A stretch of DNA of 64,000 nucleotides from Dactylorhiza incarnata (GCA_033032865.1 JAWHQI010000019.1:9652001-9716000), one strand, 5' to 3'; counted from the stretch's first letter, positions 9,836 to 22,214 are shown. The notes: generated from the sequence alone by a model not told the origin. Made by a program: numbers and translations.

Positions 9836-10038
9836 CTAGCGCCGGCGGTAGCACCTAGCGCTTGGCGCTAGCGATGATTAGTGCAATTCTGGTAGCATTT
9901 TTAGAAAGCGCTAGCACCAGGCGGTAGCGAATAGCGCATGCAGTAGCGCGGAGCACAAGAGGCAAGGCGGTGGAGTTTCCCTGGAATGAAGATACGCACG
10001 CAGAGAATATTCCCTAATATGGGATAGCGCTAGCGCTC
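9836..10038 (+). repeat. GCGCTAGCGC word cluster of A
   Basis: Palindromic CpG words built on GCGCTAGC and GGCGGTAGCG recur about ten times before the TATA-like box. The 3' LTR copy is at 16440-16650. A short copy of the word also lies inside the element near 13626-13640. Confidence 0.7.
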
Positions 10039-10043
10039 ACTCC

Positions 10044-10050
10044 TATTAAA
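10044..10050 (+). promoter_or_regulatory. TATA-like box of A 5' LTR
   Basis: TATTAAA lies just downstream of the word cluster. The corresponding sequence in the 3' LTR (TAAAAAG) is changed. Confidence 0.4.
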
Positions 10051-10315
10051 GGAGGCCTCTTCTGTCATTTTTTAATACACAAGTTTGAGAGAGGTGAAGT
10101 GCTAGAATTCCAGACCCTTGCCGAAAAGTGATCTCACACAAAAGTTCCACAAATTTTTGAAGGAGGATTTCTTCACGCCGGATCCGACCGAAGATCGCTT
10201 CATCAATGCTTATACTACAACGGTCTTTCGTCGCCAACTTCAGAAGTTCTTCAAGAGGGAGATTTTCATATTATTGTCTTTCCATTTCATATCTTTTTCT
10301 GTAATCGTTTAGTGA

Positions 10316-10500
10316 ACTTGCCTCGTGTTGGCGACTAGGTCTGGGTAGGACTTAGGGTAGAAACTTGCCTCGTGTTGGCGATTAGATCTAGGTTAGCTCT
10401 AGGGGGTGCTCGAGGCCATATCTGGGGAAGGATTGGCTAGAGCGGCTTGAGGCCATATCCAGGCAAGGATAGGCTAGGGCCACTGGTTCATGGGGATGTG
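10316..10500 (+). repeat. GCCTCGTGTTGGCGA units in A LTR
   Basis: Two units (near 10320 and 10366) pair TTGCC with GGCGA around TCGTGTT. They are followed by a pair of longer GAGGCCATATC-type repeats. The 3' LTR copy has TCGCC/GGCGA pairing. This is the position occupied by hairpin arrays in the other LTRs. Confidence 0.5.
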
Positions 10501-10747
10501 AGTCAGGATAGAAAGCAAAAAGAGTTTATTATTATTCGCCACCGATTTCTGGCGTTATAGAAATCAATTTTTTGTTAACCCATATTTCGTATTAATAAAA
10601 CATGTCTCTACTTTATTTCACTTAGGTTGTTTGATTTCTCACCATCTTAATCTCTTATTATTTCAAGATATTCAAAATATAAGAAAAAGTTTTAAAACCC
10701 TTATTCACCCCCCCCCCCCCTCTAAAGGCGCCTACAGATCCAACAAG

Positions 10748-10758
10748 TGGTATCAGAG
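10748..10758 (+). other. Primer binding site of A
   Basis: TGGTATCAGAG lies 2 bp after the 5' LTR end and is complementary to initiator methionine tRNA. Confidence 0.9.
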
Positions 10759-10794
10759 AGAGGTTATTCCAAAACGTTCTAACAATTGGGAATA

Positions 10795-11604
10795 ATGGCG
10801 CCTCATGATCTAGCTTCAACTAGTGCGAGGAATTTTTATGAAGAAGAAAATTCACAAGCACCACATTTATTTAAAGGGACAAATTGTAGAGGATGGAAAA
10901 TTTTAATAGAAAATTTAATTAAAACTTTAGATATCGAGGCATGGAATTTAACAATTATAAGACCAGCGGATGAATCAATTAAAAAAGAACGTCATCTAAA
11001 TGCAAAAGCCAAACACTATTTATTTTGTGGTCTATCAAATGAAGTTTTCAAATTAATATATTGTTTTTCTAGTGCATACAAAATATGGAAATTTCTTACA
11101 GAAATGTATGATCTTCCTCTCGCAGGTATGGAAAAAACACAGGTGGAGAAGGAGATACATGCATCCACCATTATTCAAGAAGATCTCTCTCGTAGCAAAA
11201 GCATGGAAATCATGGAAATTGACTTAGACGAAGAGAGCAATTCATCAAGAGAAGATGAAAATTCATCTATAAAAGTGGAAGGCCTAGAAGACAAAAAAAC
11301 TTTGAGTTCAAATCTTGCCTCTTTAGATAGCACTGCAAGCAAAACTAGTTCCTCTTTTTTCATTACAAATTTGGTTTTCTCATTTCACATGCTTCAAAAA
11401 GCTAAACGAAAAATCAAAAAGTTAAAAGAGGCAAACTCAAAATTACGCATGAAAAATAAATATTTAAATGCTAAAATTATTGATTTGCAAAATTCTGATC
11501 TAAATTCTTCTCATTGTTTTAATTGCAATGATATTAAAGAAAAATTCAAGGAGCTTGAAAATGAACATATTTTGTACAAGAGCATAATGAAAAATTGTCT
11601 TTAG
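10795..11604 (+). CDS. Gag-like protein of A, N-terminal part
   Basis: The frame is open from 10786; I prefer the ATG at 10795 because the homologous gene of B starts at the same point (M-x-x-HDLA). Residues about 25-110 have the copia gag (DUF4219/UBN2-type) pattern: LFKGTNCRGWKILIENLI, a FCGLSNEVFKLI helix and AYKIWKFLTEMY. Residues 115-185 are acidic and Ser-rich. Residues 195-235 are a Lys/Leu-rich coiled coil. The frame stops at 11604 while recognisable sequence continues in another phase at 11667, so the natural protein was longer and a frameshift lies near 11575. No complete zinc knuckle is visible. The role is probably particle assembly. Confidence 0.75.
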   Translation: MAPHDLASTSARNFYEEENSQAPHLFKGTNCRGWKILIENLIKTLDIEAWNLTIIRPADESIKKERHLNAKAKHYLFCGLSNEVFKLIYCFSSAYKIWKFLTEMYDLPLAGMEKTQVEKEIHASTIIQEDLSRSKSMEIMEIDLDEESNSSREDENSSIKVEGLEDKKTLSSNLASLDSTASKTSSSFFITNLVFSFHMLQKAKRKIKKLKEANSKLRMKNKYLNAKIIDLQNSDLNSSHCFNCNDIKEKFKELENEHILYKSIMKNCL

Positions 11605-12255
11605 AAAATTCAACTTTGAAAAGTGATTGTGCTAAATACTAAAGTTATAAAATTGAAATCAAGGAGATGGATGAAACATTTAAGGAATTTAGAAATAACT
11701 ATCAAACTCATATTGACTTAATTGTTTCCACTCTTAAAAATAGCACAATTGCTTATAATAAAGCAAGACATAATCTCAAAGTTAAGAATTATGATTTGGA
11801 AACTAAAATCAACTCACTAAAGGAAATCATAAAGGAAAACTGTCAAAACATACATTCACAATATCAAGCTAAATTCAAAAATAAGTTAAATATAAATTTC
11901 CAAAAAATTTCTAATCATAACAAAGGAAATAAAAAAACAACAAAAACATGTAAAAGAATTTCCAAAAGATTATTATTTACAAAATCATGTTTCTCCCAAC
12001 TTGAAATTAGAATTACACAAATTTCCTATAAACAATACTTTCAATTGTCATTACAAGCATAATATTCAAAATAAAGATAATCATAATGGAAATTTGATGC
12101 ATACGAGCAACATTAAACCAAGGTTTGAATGGAGACCCAAAATTAAAAATGAAACATTAACTTCACATGAAAGGACCCATTCATCACTATCTACCCACAA
12201 TCCAACACGTTATATTTGGGTACACAAAGGAACCACCGCACTTGGTCCCCTTTGA
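11605..12255 (+). pseudogene. Frameshifted gag C-terminal half of A
   Basis: The frame at 11667-12062 continues the coiled-coil-rich protein (ETFKEFRNNYQTHIDLI onward). The frame at 12001-12255 carries a tail ending WVHKGTTALGPL, similar to the gag-pol junction region of SIRE-like elements. Stops and phase changes separate the parts. B has a parallel, more decayed copy up to about 60780. Nothing resembling protease or integrase follows. Confidence 0.6.
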
Positions 12256-13915
12256 ATACCTAAATCTCTTATTTATTAGGTATCACCAAATGCATGAAGT
12301 AGAATATTTTCTAAAAGAAATATACAAATTTCTACTTCATAATATGCTTTAATGCCCTTTAATTTTTCTTTTGCATTTTCTTATTTTTAAGCTATCATGT
12401 TATGGTCATCTTATATATTATTAGAAATATGATTTTATCTCTTAAAACTTAATGAGTTTATAAATCAAATTGATCAAAATTAAAAACCATATTTTATTTT
12501 GATGACCTATCTATCTCTCTTATATTCATTGCCTATATATATCATATAGTATTCATACAAATTGAACTATAAATTTGCTATAAGATATGTTAATTAAATC
12601 AAGTTATTAGGCTATTAAGAACCTTAGCCTTCATCAACAAAATTAGAGAAATAACATGATCTAAAAGAAAGTTTAAAATCTAAAAGAAAGTTCAATGTTC
12701 AATATGTTTTTTTAAACAAAAATTATAGTGTGTTCACTCCTTGATGTCAAACAAGAACTAAACCATCACTATTGTTCACCTATCAGAAATCACATATATA
12801 TTCAAAATTCTTAATTAAAGAGAAAAACACTAAAATGTATTGAAAGATTTTACCATCATAATGAATATTGAATACACATGCACCACCATGATCTATTGAT
12901 GACCTTTGCTAAAATTCTCTAAAATCATATATCATAAGTCATATCAAAAGTCTTCTAAAAACAACTATTTCTATCACAGTTATATGAATAATATGATGAC
13001 AATTGATATTATAATTGCATACCATGGTTGGTGTATTATGTGTGTATTGTGATTTATTTCAAGTTAAGACCTTAAAATCATCTTGATATCAATAAGTCCA
13101 AATCAAATAGAATCTTCACTTCATTCTAAGTCTATAAATTGAAACATTATCATACCATGGCATAACATTAATCTCAAACTTTTCATACTAACATTGTCAC
13201 CTAAAGAATATTAGTATCTATGTTAGGTTTTATATGTTTACCAAGATATACAAGCTGGGTATTCTTTTCTAGGGCATATCCAGTTATTCTTTGCATAAAT
13301 ATTTTCACATTAAAATCATTTAAATTATGCTTATTTGGATTATTCGAACATGATATCATGTGTCTTCATTTCCTATCTTTTTCAAGTTATACTATTTTGA
13401 TAAACACAAGCCTTTAGAAAACTCAAAATGAAGGTATAATAAAATATATCTCATGCAATGTTTATTTGGTAAATTCATATACAAAATCGCTAATCTTTCA
13501 TTCAATTTGCACTATCTAGACATCTCCAAAAATTCTGAAATTTCTGCATGAAACTACTCTTGGGACACTTAATCAAGATCAAAAATTGGAATTTTCAAAC
13601 TCTTAAATAATAGTGTACTGTTTACCGCGCTAGCTCGCCTATGTGATTTTATGTAATTATAAAATTCTAAAAAATCACTAAAAATATATTATTTTATATG
13701 TACAACTCAGTTTTGCATGTATGCCATAAATTGATTTTTGAAAAATTAAAAAAAAAACTACAAAAGCCAAAAATTGCAAAAATATTTTATTCTCTTCGAT
13801 TCTTTGTTTATTTGTTTGATTTCTATTTCTATATGCAAAAATCAAATACAAAAATATAAAACAAAGAATTATCAAAAAATATTTGAACTTAACTTTTCTA
13901 TTTACATGTATCTTG
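12256..13915 (+). other. AT-rich interior of A, no gene
   Basis: I see no coding signal here; stops are dense in all frames. Stretches align by eye to B at about 60780-62090. A single GCGCTAGC word occurs near 13626-13640. This replaces the pol region of an autonomous element. Confidence 0.6.
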
Positions 13916-14002
13916 CGAAAGAGAGATTTGGGCTATCATCCCATCACATCTCCTAGTACTGGGCGAACCTCTCACAGGGTAGACCTCGGGAAGTCCAAGA
14001 TC
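13916..14002 (+). ncRNA. Conserved structured motif 1, copy in A
   Basis: This about 87-nt motif also occurs in C (24605), D (28155) and L (48640). Here P1 is GAGAT/ATCTC (13923-13927 with 13948-13952), P2 is TGGG/CCCA, and P3 is CGA/TCG enclosing CCT/AGG. The tail GGGAAGTCCAAGA is nearly invariant. The stems differ from the other copies but still pair. It is probably an RNA signal acting in cis; whether it is an independent transcript is unknown. Confidence 0.6.
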
Positions 14003-14516
14003 AAATTATAAGAGTTCAAACTTTAAATCAAAATTATTTTTCAAAAATATCACAAATATTGTATGGACTTTATTGTGAAACTCAAGCATGATTTAATCCA
14101 ACATTTAGACCTTCTACAATGTTTAATTCATTCCTTTAAACTACTTTGAACATTGTTTTTATCATGCTTTGATATATCTACTCGTTTGTGCATCAAATTG
14201 TATTGTAAAAGTTGTGTAGAACTAAGCGTAACATGCTTCTAACTATGAGTAAATGCTTTATGGTTGATAATGATACTAATTCACTCACTTATTTTGGCAA
14301 AGTCTACATGTGCTTTTAATCTAAGAATGCTTTCTTGTGTATTGTAATTGTACAATGAATTAAATTTGCACAAGTATCTTACCTACACCACCTTTTTTTG
14401 CACTCTTAATATTTAAGAAAAGTGGTTGTCCTTTCAAATTACATTGGTTTGCAAAACAAGTGTATTTGGAGAACTTTGTACAAAAAATAATCATGAAATA
14501 AATTGACAAAGATAGC

Positions 14517-14745
14517 TCAACCAAGCACTACTTGAACCTCATGATAAGTCTTAATAAGCGTTCTAAGGTTGAGCACCTTAGAAAGACTAGTAAAGTGTCT
14601 TGTGCAAACCATCATTTTTACACCACTTATTCTTAAGTACACTGGATCATAAAAAATATATGTTGAAAAATAAAGTGTGTGATCCCCTAAGCACTACTTT
14701 GCACCCTGATAAGTCTTAATGAGCATTGTGTGTGCAAAGCACCAT
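14517..14745 (+). repeat. Motif 3, two copies of an AAGCACTAC..GATAAGTCTTAA block
   Basis: Two diverged copies (14523-14600 and 14693-14745) share AAGCACTACTT and TGATAAGTCTTAAT. The first continues into CTAAGGT..ACCTTAG, a 7-bp stem over TGAGC. B has one copy at 63357-63475. Its function is unknown. Confidence 0.55.
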
Positions 14746-15494
14746 GGTAGTTGTACATTTTTTCTATGTGCAATGATGTGTGTGAGAGTAAAATTATTTG
14801 TGTTTTATTGTGCACTTTTCTCTACATATGTCTTATATTTTTGATTAAATCATTTGTTTACTCTATTCAAAATACACTTATGTGCATCTTCCATAACACT
14901 TCTTCTCATGAGTATTGGATCCTACTGCTAAGTTCCATACTACTCTTTATATATATAAATGCACTAGATAACCTAGCATGCTCTCTACAATGTTTTGTAT
15001 GTTTTGAATTTGTGAATTAATATAACGTTTTAGTAATCTCTTTTTGAAAACATTATTTCATGCTTGGTTACTTTATTTTCAAACTTAAAGATCTTAAATG
15101 CAAATTGATTTACAAAAACATCTTCATTTTGGACTTTCACTCATATCTCTTCTTATGAATCATCATATCTTGCAAAAGAGATGTTTCTTGTATTTTAATA
15201 AGTCTTCCGCATCAACACCATGTATTTTTTACCTTGCGCTTTCATGCTTATATCAAAGTCTTAAATCTCAAAATTCCTTTTTTTTCAACAAATGGTAAAC
15301 TTGCTTGGTAGAATTTATATTGGTTGTTCTGACACGAATATCACTTTTCTGTTAAAAAATCGGATTCATTAATAGATTTCAAAATAGCTTTGAGAGTTTA
15401 AAGAAAATCAAATACAAATATAAACCCTTAGGCTATGAACTTATCATTAGATTCAAATGCTTAATGTTTCCAATGATTATTATCCCATAATTTC

Positions 15495-15745
15495 ACATCT
15501 CACCATAGCGAGGGCGTAGGGTTGTAGACATTAGATAACCTGACCTCTAAGTCAGGACTTATCCTTAACCGGGGAGGGTTCCAGTAGGGCCTTGCGAGGC
15601 ACTGGGGGGAAAGAGTGCTAGGTTGAGTATTTTCTAGTGTTTGCATATGGGACTAACACCCCAACCTACAACATGTATGCAGCTCCTCATGACCATCAAT
15701 CACAGAGTATGGGGCTAGGGTGTGGACATATTGTCTGGGTAGATT
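15495..15745 (+). other. Motif 2, about 250-bp conserved block in A
   Basis: The block is much more like B 62095-62330 than its flanks are. Its centre is a hairpin: CCAGT (15581) pairs with ACTGG (15605), and inside it GCCT-TGCG-AGGC. B changes the loop to TGTG and keeps all pairs. There is no ORF. The block stands after motif 3 in A but before motif 3 in B. Confidence 0.65.
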
Positions 15746-16265
15746 GGTTACTTGGAAATCATTACCTTTTTATACTTAAAACTCGTATATAAATGGGGAG
15801 AACTAACATGATAATATTGTTTACATGGCAAATGTTATATTGTTCATCTTTATGCTAAAAACTCTGATCTATTTCTATGAAAATATTTATGCTAACAACT
15901 CTGATTTATAAAAATTGTTTTTATGCTTAAAACTACTTATCATTTCATTTCCTCTAAAAAGCTCGATCATTCCTTATCTTATTATCAAAAATCCTTTTTA
16001 TGTCTCTTGCTTCCTTTCCCACTTTTGCTAATAACAAAAGGGGGAGAACCAATCATGATAAATATTCACCGCTATCAAAATTGAAAACTAACATGATTAA
16101 TTAAATTTATAGTTTACATATTAGGCGAGCATGTATTTAGGGGGAGCAATTCTAAATACTAAAATCAATAATTATCCTAAGTCATCACTCTCACACATAC
16201 ACAAGTAGGTTTCATCATGCTTATATATAAATGCTCTGATTTATCATTAATGGATTTGTTATTAT

Positions 16266-16279
16266 CAAAAGGGAGAGTT
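16266..16279 (+). other. Polypurine tract of A
   Basis: The purine-rich run AAAAGGGAGAGTT directly precedes the TGTTGG start of the 3' LTR. Confidence 0.7.
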
Positions 16280-17357
16280 TGTTGGAACATGGTCTTCCTC
16301 TACTCCTAGGGTTGAGAATAACAAATCCTACGTGTATTTGATCTTGTGTGCTTAAGTATGCAGGAAATAAGTCCATATGACTCAAGGATAAAATTAGAAG
16401 GTAGCCCCCAAAATTGAGAAAAAAATTCCAACAAGCCCACTAGCGTCGGCGATAGCACCTAGCGCCCGACGCTAGCGATGATTATCGCAATTTCGGTAGC
16501 ATTTTTAGAAAGCGATAGCGCCAGGTGGTGGCGGATAGCATAGGCGATAGCGCGGAGCACAAGAGGCAAGGCGATGGAGTTTCCCTGGAATGAAGATATG
16601 CATGCAGAAAATATTCCCTAATATGGGATATCGCCGGCGGTAGCGCTAGCGCTCACTCCTAAAAAGGAGGCCTCTTCTCTCATTTTTTAATACACAAGTT
16701 TAAGATAGGTGAAGTGCTTGAATTCCAGACCCTTACTCTGCCGAAAAGTGATCTCACACCAAAGTTCGACGAATTTCTGAAGGAAGATTTCTTCACGCCT
16801 GATCCAACCGAAGATCGCTTCATCAATGCTTATACTACAGCGGTCTTTCATCACCAACTTCAGAAGTTTTTCAAGAGGGAGATTTTCATATTATTGTCTT
16901 TCCATTTCATATCTTTTTCTATAATCATTTAGTGCACTCGCCTCGGGTTGGCGATTAGGTCTGGGTAGGACTTAGGGCAGAAACTCGCCTCGTGTTGGCG
17001 ACTACATCTAGGTTAGGTCTACGAGGTGCTCGTGGCCATATCCGGGGAAGGATTGGCTAGAGCGGCTTGAGGCCGTATCCAGGGAAGGATAGTCTAGGGC
17101 CACCGGTTCGTGGGGATGCGAGTCTGGATAGAAAACAAAAAGAGTTTATTATTATTCGCCACCGATTTCTAGCATTATAGAATTCAATTTTTGGTAAACC
17201 CATAATTCATGTTAACAAAACATGTCTCTACTTTATTTCACTTAGGTTGTTTGATTTCTCACCATCTTGATCTCTTATTATTTTAAGATATTCAAAATAT
17301 AAGAAAAAGTTTTAAGACCCTTATTCACCCCCTCTAAGGGCGCCTACCGATCCAACA
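16280..17357 (+). repeat. 3' LTR of A
   Basis: This is the second copy of 9676-10745, with the same ends, word cluster and hairpin region. It has a shorter C tract and scattered substitutions, so the insertion is not very recent. Confidence 0.93.
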
Positions 17358-17362
17358 TTTTG

Positions 17363-17888
17363 TACAGCTTCCTTGGCAATCTTTGACACCTCATCCAGTA
17401 GATTATCATCCTGGAGCTCCCCTAGAGTAGAGGGAATTACCTCCCCCTGGTTTACTGCTGTGTATTCAACAATCATTTCTTCTTCCATATTTCTTTGGAT
17501 ATTTGGGATAGGTTCCCCCTGAATAGATGGGAGCTCCCCATGAATATCTACAGTAGTTTCTACTTGATTCCCAAGCATGTTTTCTTTTCCTTGCTTCTCT
17601 TGATGCTCTGAAGATGGCTCCCACTGGATATTTGGACCTTGGAAGATGGTCACTTTTTTAGGGGCTGCATCATCATTATCTTTATTGATGCCACTCAACT
17701 CTATGACTGGCCCTTCCTCCTCCTAAATTTTCTCCCCCTTCTTAACCTTGCTGGCAAGAGAGGTTAAGAACTCCTTTGTTACCAGGGAGGAGGATATGAA
17801 GTCTTTGAGCCCCTGTAGAGATCTTTTAGAATCTAGTAGTTCAGCCTCCATTTTGGAGTGTGGCTAATAGATCAGCAAATGTAGTGGA
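17363..17888 (-). pseudogene. ORF3 remnant of H, 5' part
   Basis: Minus frame 17698 to about 17363 encodes an acidic, Gln/Glu-rich protein with QGE repeats. Further upstream it reads with interruptions to 17888. The DNA aligns with the ORF3 3' half of F (53298-53860), including the CTCCCCCTTCTTNACCTT block. It ends where giant LTR K begins. Confidence 0.65.
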
Positions 17889-20823
17889 CGTAACATCCCA
17901 TTTTCTACTAGACCCCCTAACTTCAATTAGGTTAGGACATGTGGTGAGTGAGGGAGTTTGTGCTTGGTGGTGAGCTTGAGATGCACTGAGTTGAGTGAAC
18001 TCACATGTGATCCACTATAGGAGGCATAATTGACCAAAAGCCTCATCAATTGGTCAACCAATTTAGCCAAGTGGACCAAAGTCAAATCTAGGTAAATATA
18101 GCCCAATTCAACTCAAGAGGGTTCAATTCACACTCATATGACCAAATTGACCCTACTACAAGATGGTAAACCTTTTAAGGAGTGTTATGGACCCGAAAGC
18201 CCCATCATGGGGTCACCAATTGGTCCAATATGACCAAAGTCAAACTTAGGTCAATATAAGCCAATCCTTCCCCCAATAGACTCAATTCACCCCCAAAACA
18301 TAAAATTGACTTCACCCCTAATCTTAGAACATCATGGGGGACCTAATTGACTCAAAATCCCCATCATGGGAACATCAATTTTACCAAATTGACCAAAGTC
18401 AACTTTTCCCCAATTTTTGTCAAAATCACACCTATTGGTTAAATTAGCCCAATTAGGGCATCACCATGACCCAATCAACATTGGGAGGTGTTAAGGGACC
18501 CAAGCTCAACATTCTAGACCAGTCAACCCACCCAATTGACCAAGTCAACATCAAGGACAACCATGGTCAATTTTAGGCCTAAAAGAAGAAATTATAAGCC
18601 CAAGCCAAATTCAATTGGGCTAAGACCTCAATCCAAGCCCACCCAGCACCCAAGTGTGCAATTATTGTCTATGCCCTCTGCAAATGGAGAAGGATGACAT
18701 GCAAGGGGACAATTTGGACATTTCCCCCAAATTCCAAGTGAGACAAAGATGAATTAGTGGATTAGAGGCCACTTGGCCTCTCCCTCATCTGCCCAAGACA
18801 ATATTTTACCTCCCCAGTTAATTCCCAGCCAAATTGGTGCCGGAGTTGTGCCATTTGGTAGCAGGGAGGTGCAACCAATGCTGGCCGAACAATGCCTTAA
18901 TGGCTGTCATGGTTAGAGCCATCCTCAGCTCATTTGGACCATTCCACAACCTTCAGAGGGTGGAGAATAGTCGAGCCAGTGTATTGGAGCAGAGGAAATG
19001 GTGCCGGATCGAGTAATTGAGCGGGATCACCAGAGCTCGCCACCACCATGCCACACCACCACAACACTCACCGTCAGCCCTACTTCAGGTCCGGTTTCTC
19101 CCCCTCTCCCTCTGTCCTAGAATCTAGCCATTTAGGAGAGAAATCGGGCTCAATTGAGCCCAATCCCATGTGAGCTTGAGGGAAAAATTCTGAGTTTTAT
19201 CTTTCGCTCGGGATCGTCGGAGGAGTCGCCTTCGGTGGCCGTGTCGCCGCCTGGCGGTAGCCACAACCTCAACGGAGGTGGTGGAGGTGGTGGCCGAAAG
19301 TGGTGGGTCGTGGATTGCTGGGAAATCAAGGAGGAAGGTGGCCCATGTCAGGCAAATCCAGGCTGTCGGCTAGAGGTAGGAGAGGAACTCACAGTCGTCG
19401 ATTTCATATGATATGATATCTGCAGACCACTTTTAATTAAATGAAATAAATGTCACACTTTCTCTTGTATGTTCATGCTGAAATTTAAGGCCTTTAGTGG
19501 CCTTTTTAGGAAAAGTTGCCTGAGATAACTATTGTAGGCCTTGATGTTTACTTTCATTTGAAAGTTACATCAATCCTTTTGGATCAATATAAGACCAACA
19601 ACACTCACTTTAGGGAGGCTGGTCAAAATAGAAACCATAAATCATTTTGTGTATATACTCTAAATGGTATGTCTGATGGACTTGAAATTTTGGCCATGCA
19701 TGCATGTGCCCTGCATCTAGCTTGCATCCAAAAATTAGATTTTTTAGGAGATGATTTTACTAAGGTTTTATTCAAAATATGTAAAATCAAATAAGTGACA
19801 TTTTTGGAGTTGCATAACTCGAACTGGCCCCAAATTTGGGTGTCACCCTTAATTAGGCATTATTAGTCCATGGTTAAAATTTGAGATCAATTGAACCACT
19901 GCATATAGGGTAATTCTCTTTGCATGTCTCTACTTAAGGGGTGATTTGGTGTGCCAATAGCCAAAAGAGGTATATTGTGTATTTATCTCAAATGGCTTTA
20001 AGTTAGCCTCTGAAATTTTGCACACACCCTCCTTATGATATAATGCACCACCCCAGAAAAACTTAGGATCTCTAGGGTCAAGAACCTTAGGAATATGATC
20101 AATGTGATCCATGTCACACTTTTATATTTTTGAAATATTTACGGTTAATATATTGAGGAAAATTGTGAAACTCTGGGTAATACTTTGTTATTACATTTAG
20201 AATCTCTGTAAATTTTAGTAGAAAATTCGGAGAACAATTCCTCTAGGTTTTAGCAAATTTGCCCTATGTCACAATTATGAATAAGTGAGAATGCACTAGG
20301 CAAAATGTCTGATTAATGGTTGAAACTCTGGAAAATGGATAGGAATATAATTATGAGCCTCTGTAATTTTTGGTAGAATTTTTGGAGATATTAATTATGA
20401 TAAAATTCAGTTAATTCAGTTTGCCCCCTTTCTTAATTTGTGCAATATCTGTAATGAAACTTTCCTGGAAAATTATGGGATTTTGGATTTGATGCTTTCC
20501 GTGCACTATGGTGTTATAGTAATTTTCCCAGAATTTTTAGAAGTCATGGTGTAGTACTTGATGTGTAAAGTATGTTTTCAACCCTTTCATGTTAAATAGA
20601 AAATATGATTATATAGTCCTTGGAAAATTATGTAATTCTAGAATTCGTATTTTTATGTCATTATAGTGCCACTGTAATTTTCTCAGAATTTTTGGAAGTC
20701 ATGGTGTAGTACTTGATGTGTAAAGTTATGTTTTCAACCCTTTCATGTTAAATAGAAAATATGATCATATACTCCTTGGAAAATTATGAAATTCTAGAAT
20801 TAATATTTTTATGTCATTATAGT
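17889..20823 (+). mobile_element. Giant Ty3-type LTR K, 5' part
   Basis: It starts CGTAACATCCC, close to the TGTAACATCC start of many plant Ty3 LTRs, and follows the same order of sequence types as C: CAATTGACCAAAGTCAA repeats, a GC-rich part near 18780-19410, then a long AT-rich part. It is cut at 20823 by C, resumes at 26103 and is cut again at 26416 by D. The small ORFs at 18834-19016 and 19154-19411 are Gly/Pro-rich and are probably chance frames. No protein domain is visible. Strand is given by analogy with C and is uncertain. Confidence 0.55.
18040..18560. repeat. CCAAATTGACCAAAGTCAA dispersed repeat in K
   Basis: Variants of AATTGACCAAAGTCAA recur at spacings of about 100-150 bp, with CCATCATGGG between them. 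C has the same family at 21070-21270. It is likely an old tandem array inside the LTR. Confidence 0.5.
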
Positions 20824-21647
20824 TCTAACATCCCCCAAAAAACTAGACTCCTAGAGTGGTTTTGTCATCACTAGGTCATGACAAAACCCTAGGAAGCTTG
20901 AAGAGACCACTTGGCCTTAGCCAGGAAGAAGGAAACCATAGTGGTCTGCCAATAGCAATTTCCAGTTAACAGGCATAGGGTTGGACTTAAGGGCCTCACC
21001 TTGACCCTTTGACCCCACCATAGCATACCTAACCCTTTAAGGGTCCCCTTAGAGCACCAAGGACCCATTGGGGTCAACCAAATAGGCCAAATTGACCAAA
21101 GTCAACCCTAACCCCAAGTTGGTCAAAGTAGCCTAATTAGGGTCAATTGACCTCCACCATGCCAAATTGACCCTACCTAGACCTTGCTAACCCTTAGAGG
21201 AGTCCAATGAGTCACTAGCCACCCATTGGGGCCAACCCAAATGGTCAAATTGACCAAAGTCAACTCCCCCCTAAATTTAGGTCAAAATGACCTATTTTGA
21301 CCTAATCAAGCCCAATCTACTTGGGCTAGGACCAATTGGAGTAGACCATTTGTCTAGGAGGCTGAAAATTATTCAAAGAGCCATCCAATTTCTGTAAATG
21401 ATGATTAGGAGAGAGAAAGCCCATTTTCCCCAAAAATGGTGGAGAGAGAAAGAGAGGAATAATGGCCATTCATGGCTTGGGAGGCCAAAGGCTTCCTCTC
21501 TTCATCTCCCATGGTTTGGTACTCCTCCCCTCAGTAATTTGGAGAAGTTTAACAGCCTTGGCCAGCCACATAGGTGGATGTATTCATGAAATTTCAGTTG
21601 GCCGAAATTGGACATTAATGGCATTCATGATAATTAGGAGTTGCACC

Positions 21648-21658
21648 CTCCCCCCCCC

Positions 21659-21689
<31 letters not shown>

Positions 21690-21690
21690 A
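21648..21690 (+). repeat. Poly-C followed by (CA)n
   Basis: A run of more than 20 C is followed by a short CA repeat. The length is unreliable in any assembly. Confidence 0.8.
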
Positions 21691-22214
21691 ATTGAACCTT
21701 ATAACTCCTTCAGAGGACTTGGAGGATCAGTTTACCCACCTTCCCCAAAGAAATCGAGCACCAGAAGCTAGGATTGACATGGCGTCGAAAGCTCCACCTC
21801 CGGCCATGGTGACTCGCCGGAATTCGCGCCACCAAACCCCCATACAGGTCTGATCCGCCTCCTCTCCCTTAGTGCTAGATCTTATCATAATTTGGGGCTT
21901 GTTCCGAGCTCAATTGGGCTCGGATAGTGCTTCCAAAAGGGCTCGTTTTGAGATCTCTTTCCCCTCCTCTACACCCATATTCCGACCACCTCCGGCCGGC
22001 CAACAACCCCCTATCGCCGGCCACCACCTCAACGGAGGCAGTGGTGGCATTGGCTGGCCGGGAAGAGGCACAGGTGGCCAGGAAATCATCCCGCAAAGAA
22101 GCCCAGGATGGGCTGTCATGCGCCATCCATCCAACAGGGACGATGACTATGAGCCATTGGATCTGCCGGGATAAGCTATTCGCAGATTTATATGATTATG
22201 TTATATCATTATTT

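Larger units (their letters stand above)
9676..10745 (+). repeat. 5' LTR of A
   Basis: The LTR starts TGTTGGAACA and ends GATCCAACA. It holds a GCGCTAGCGC word cluster, a TATTAAA box at 10044, a repeated GCCTCGTGTTGGCGA hairpin region and a C tract at 10709. The 3' copy is at 16280-17357. Confidence 0.93.
9676..17357 (+). mobile_element. Complete non-autonomous copia-like element A
   Basis: Direct LTRs at 9676-10745 and 16280-17357 flank a 5.5-kb interior. A perfect 5-bp duplication, TTTTG at 9671-9675 and 17358-17362, bounds the element. A Met-tRNA primer site follows the 5' LTR and a purine run precedes the 3' LTR. The only protein sequence is a gag-like gene near the start; no pol domain is visible in the following 4 kb, which is AT-rich and holds three conserved non-coding blocks. 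It is a large gag-bearing element that needs pol in trans. It sits in the ORF3 remnant of H. Confidence 0.92.

Noticed and set aside
13220..15298. Small plus-strand ORFs in the interior of A, some with hydrophobic runs, as membrane proteins
   Set aside because: They are short Leu/Ile/Phe-rich frames expected in AT-rich DNA, have no counterpart frame in B, and are not conserved while motifs 2 and 3 are.
19154..19411. Gly-rich ORF in K, and the ORFs at 21398-22220 in C, as host genes
   Set aside because: Openness follows from local GC richness; overlapping frames on both strands are open, there is no domain, and the place is equivalent in two repeats.
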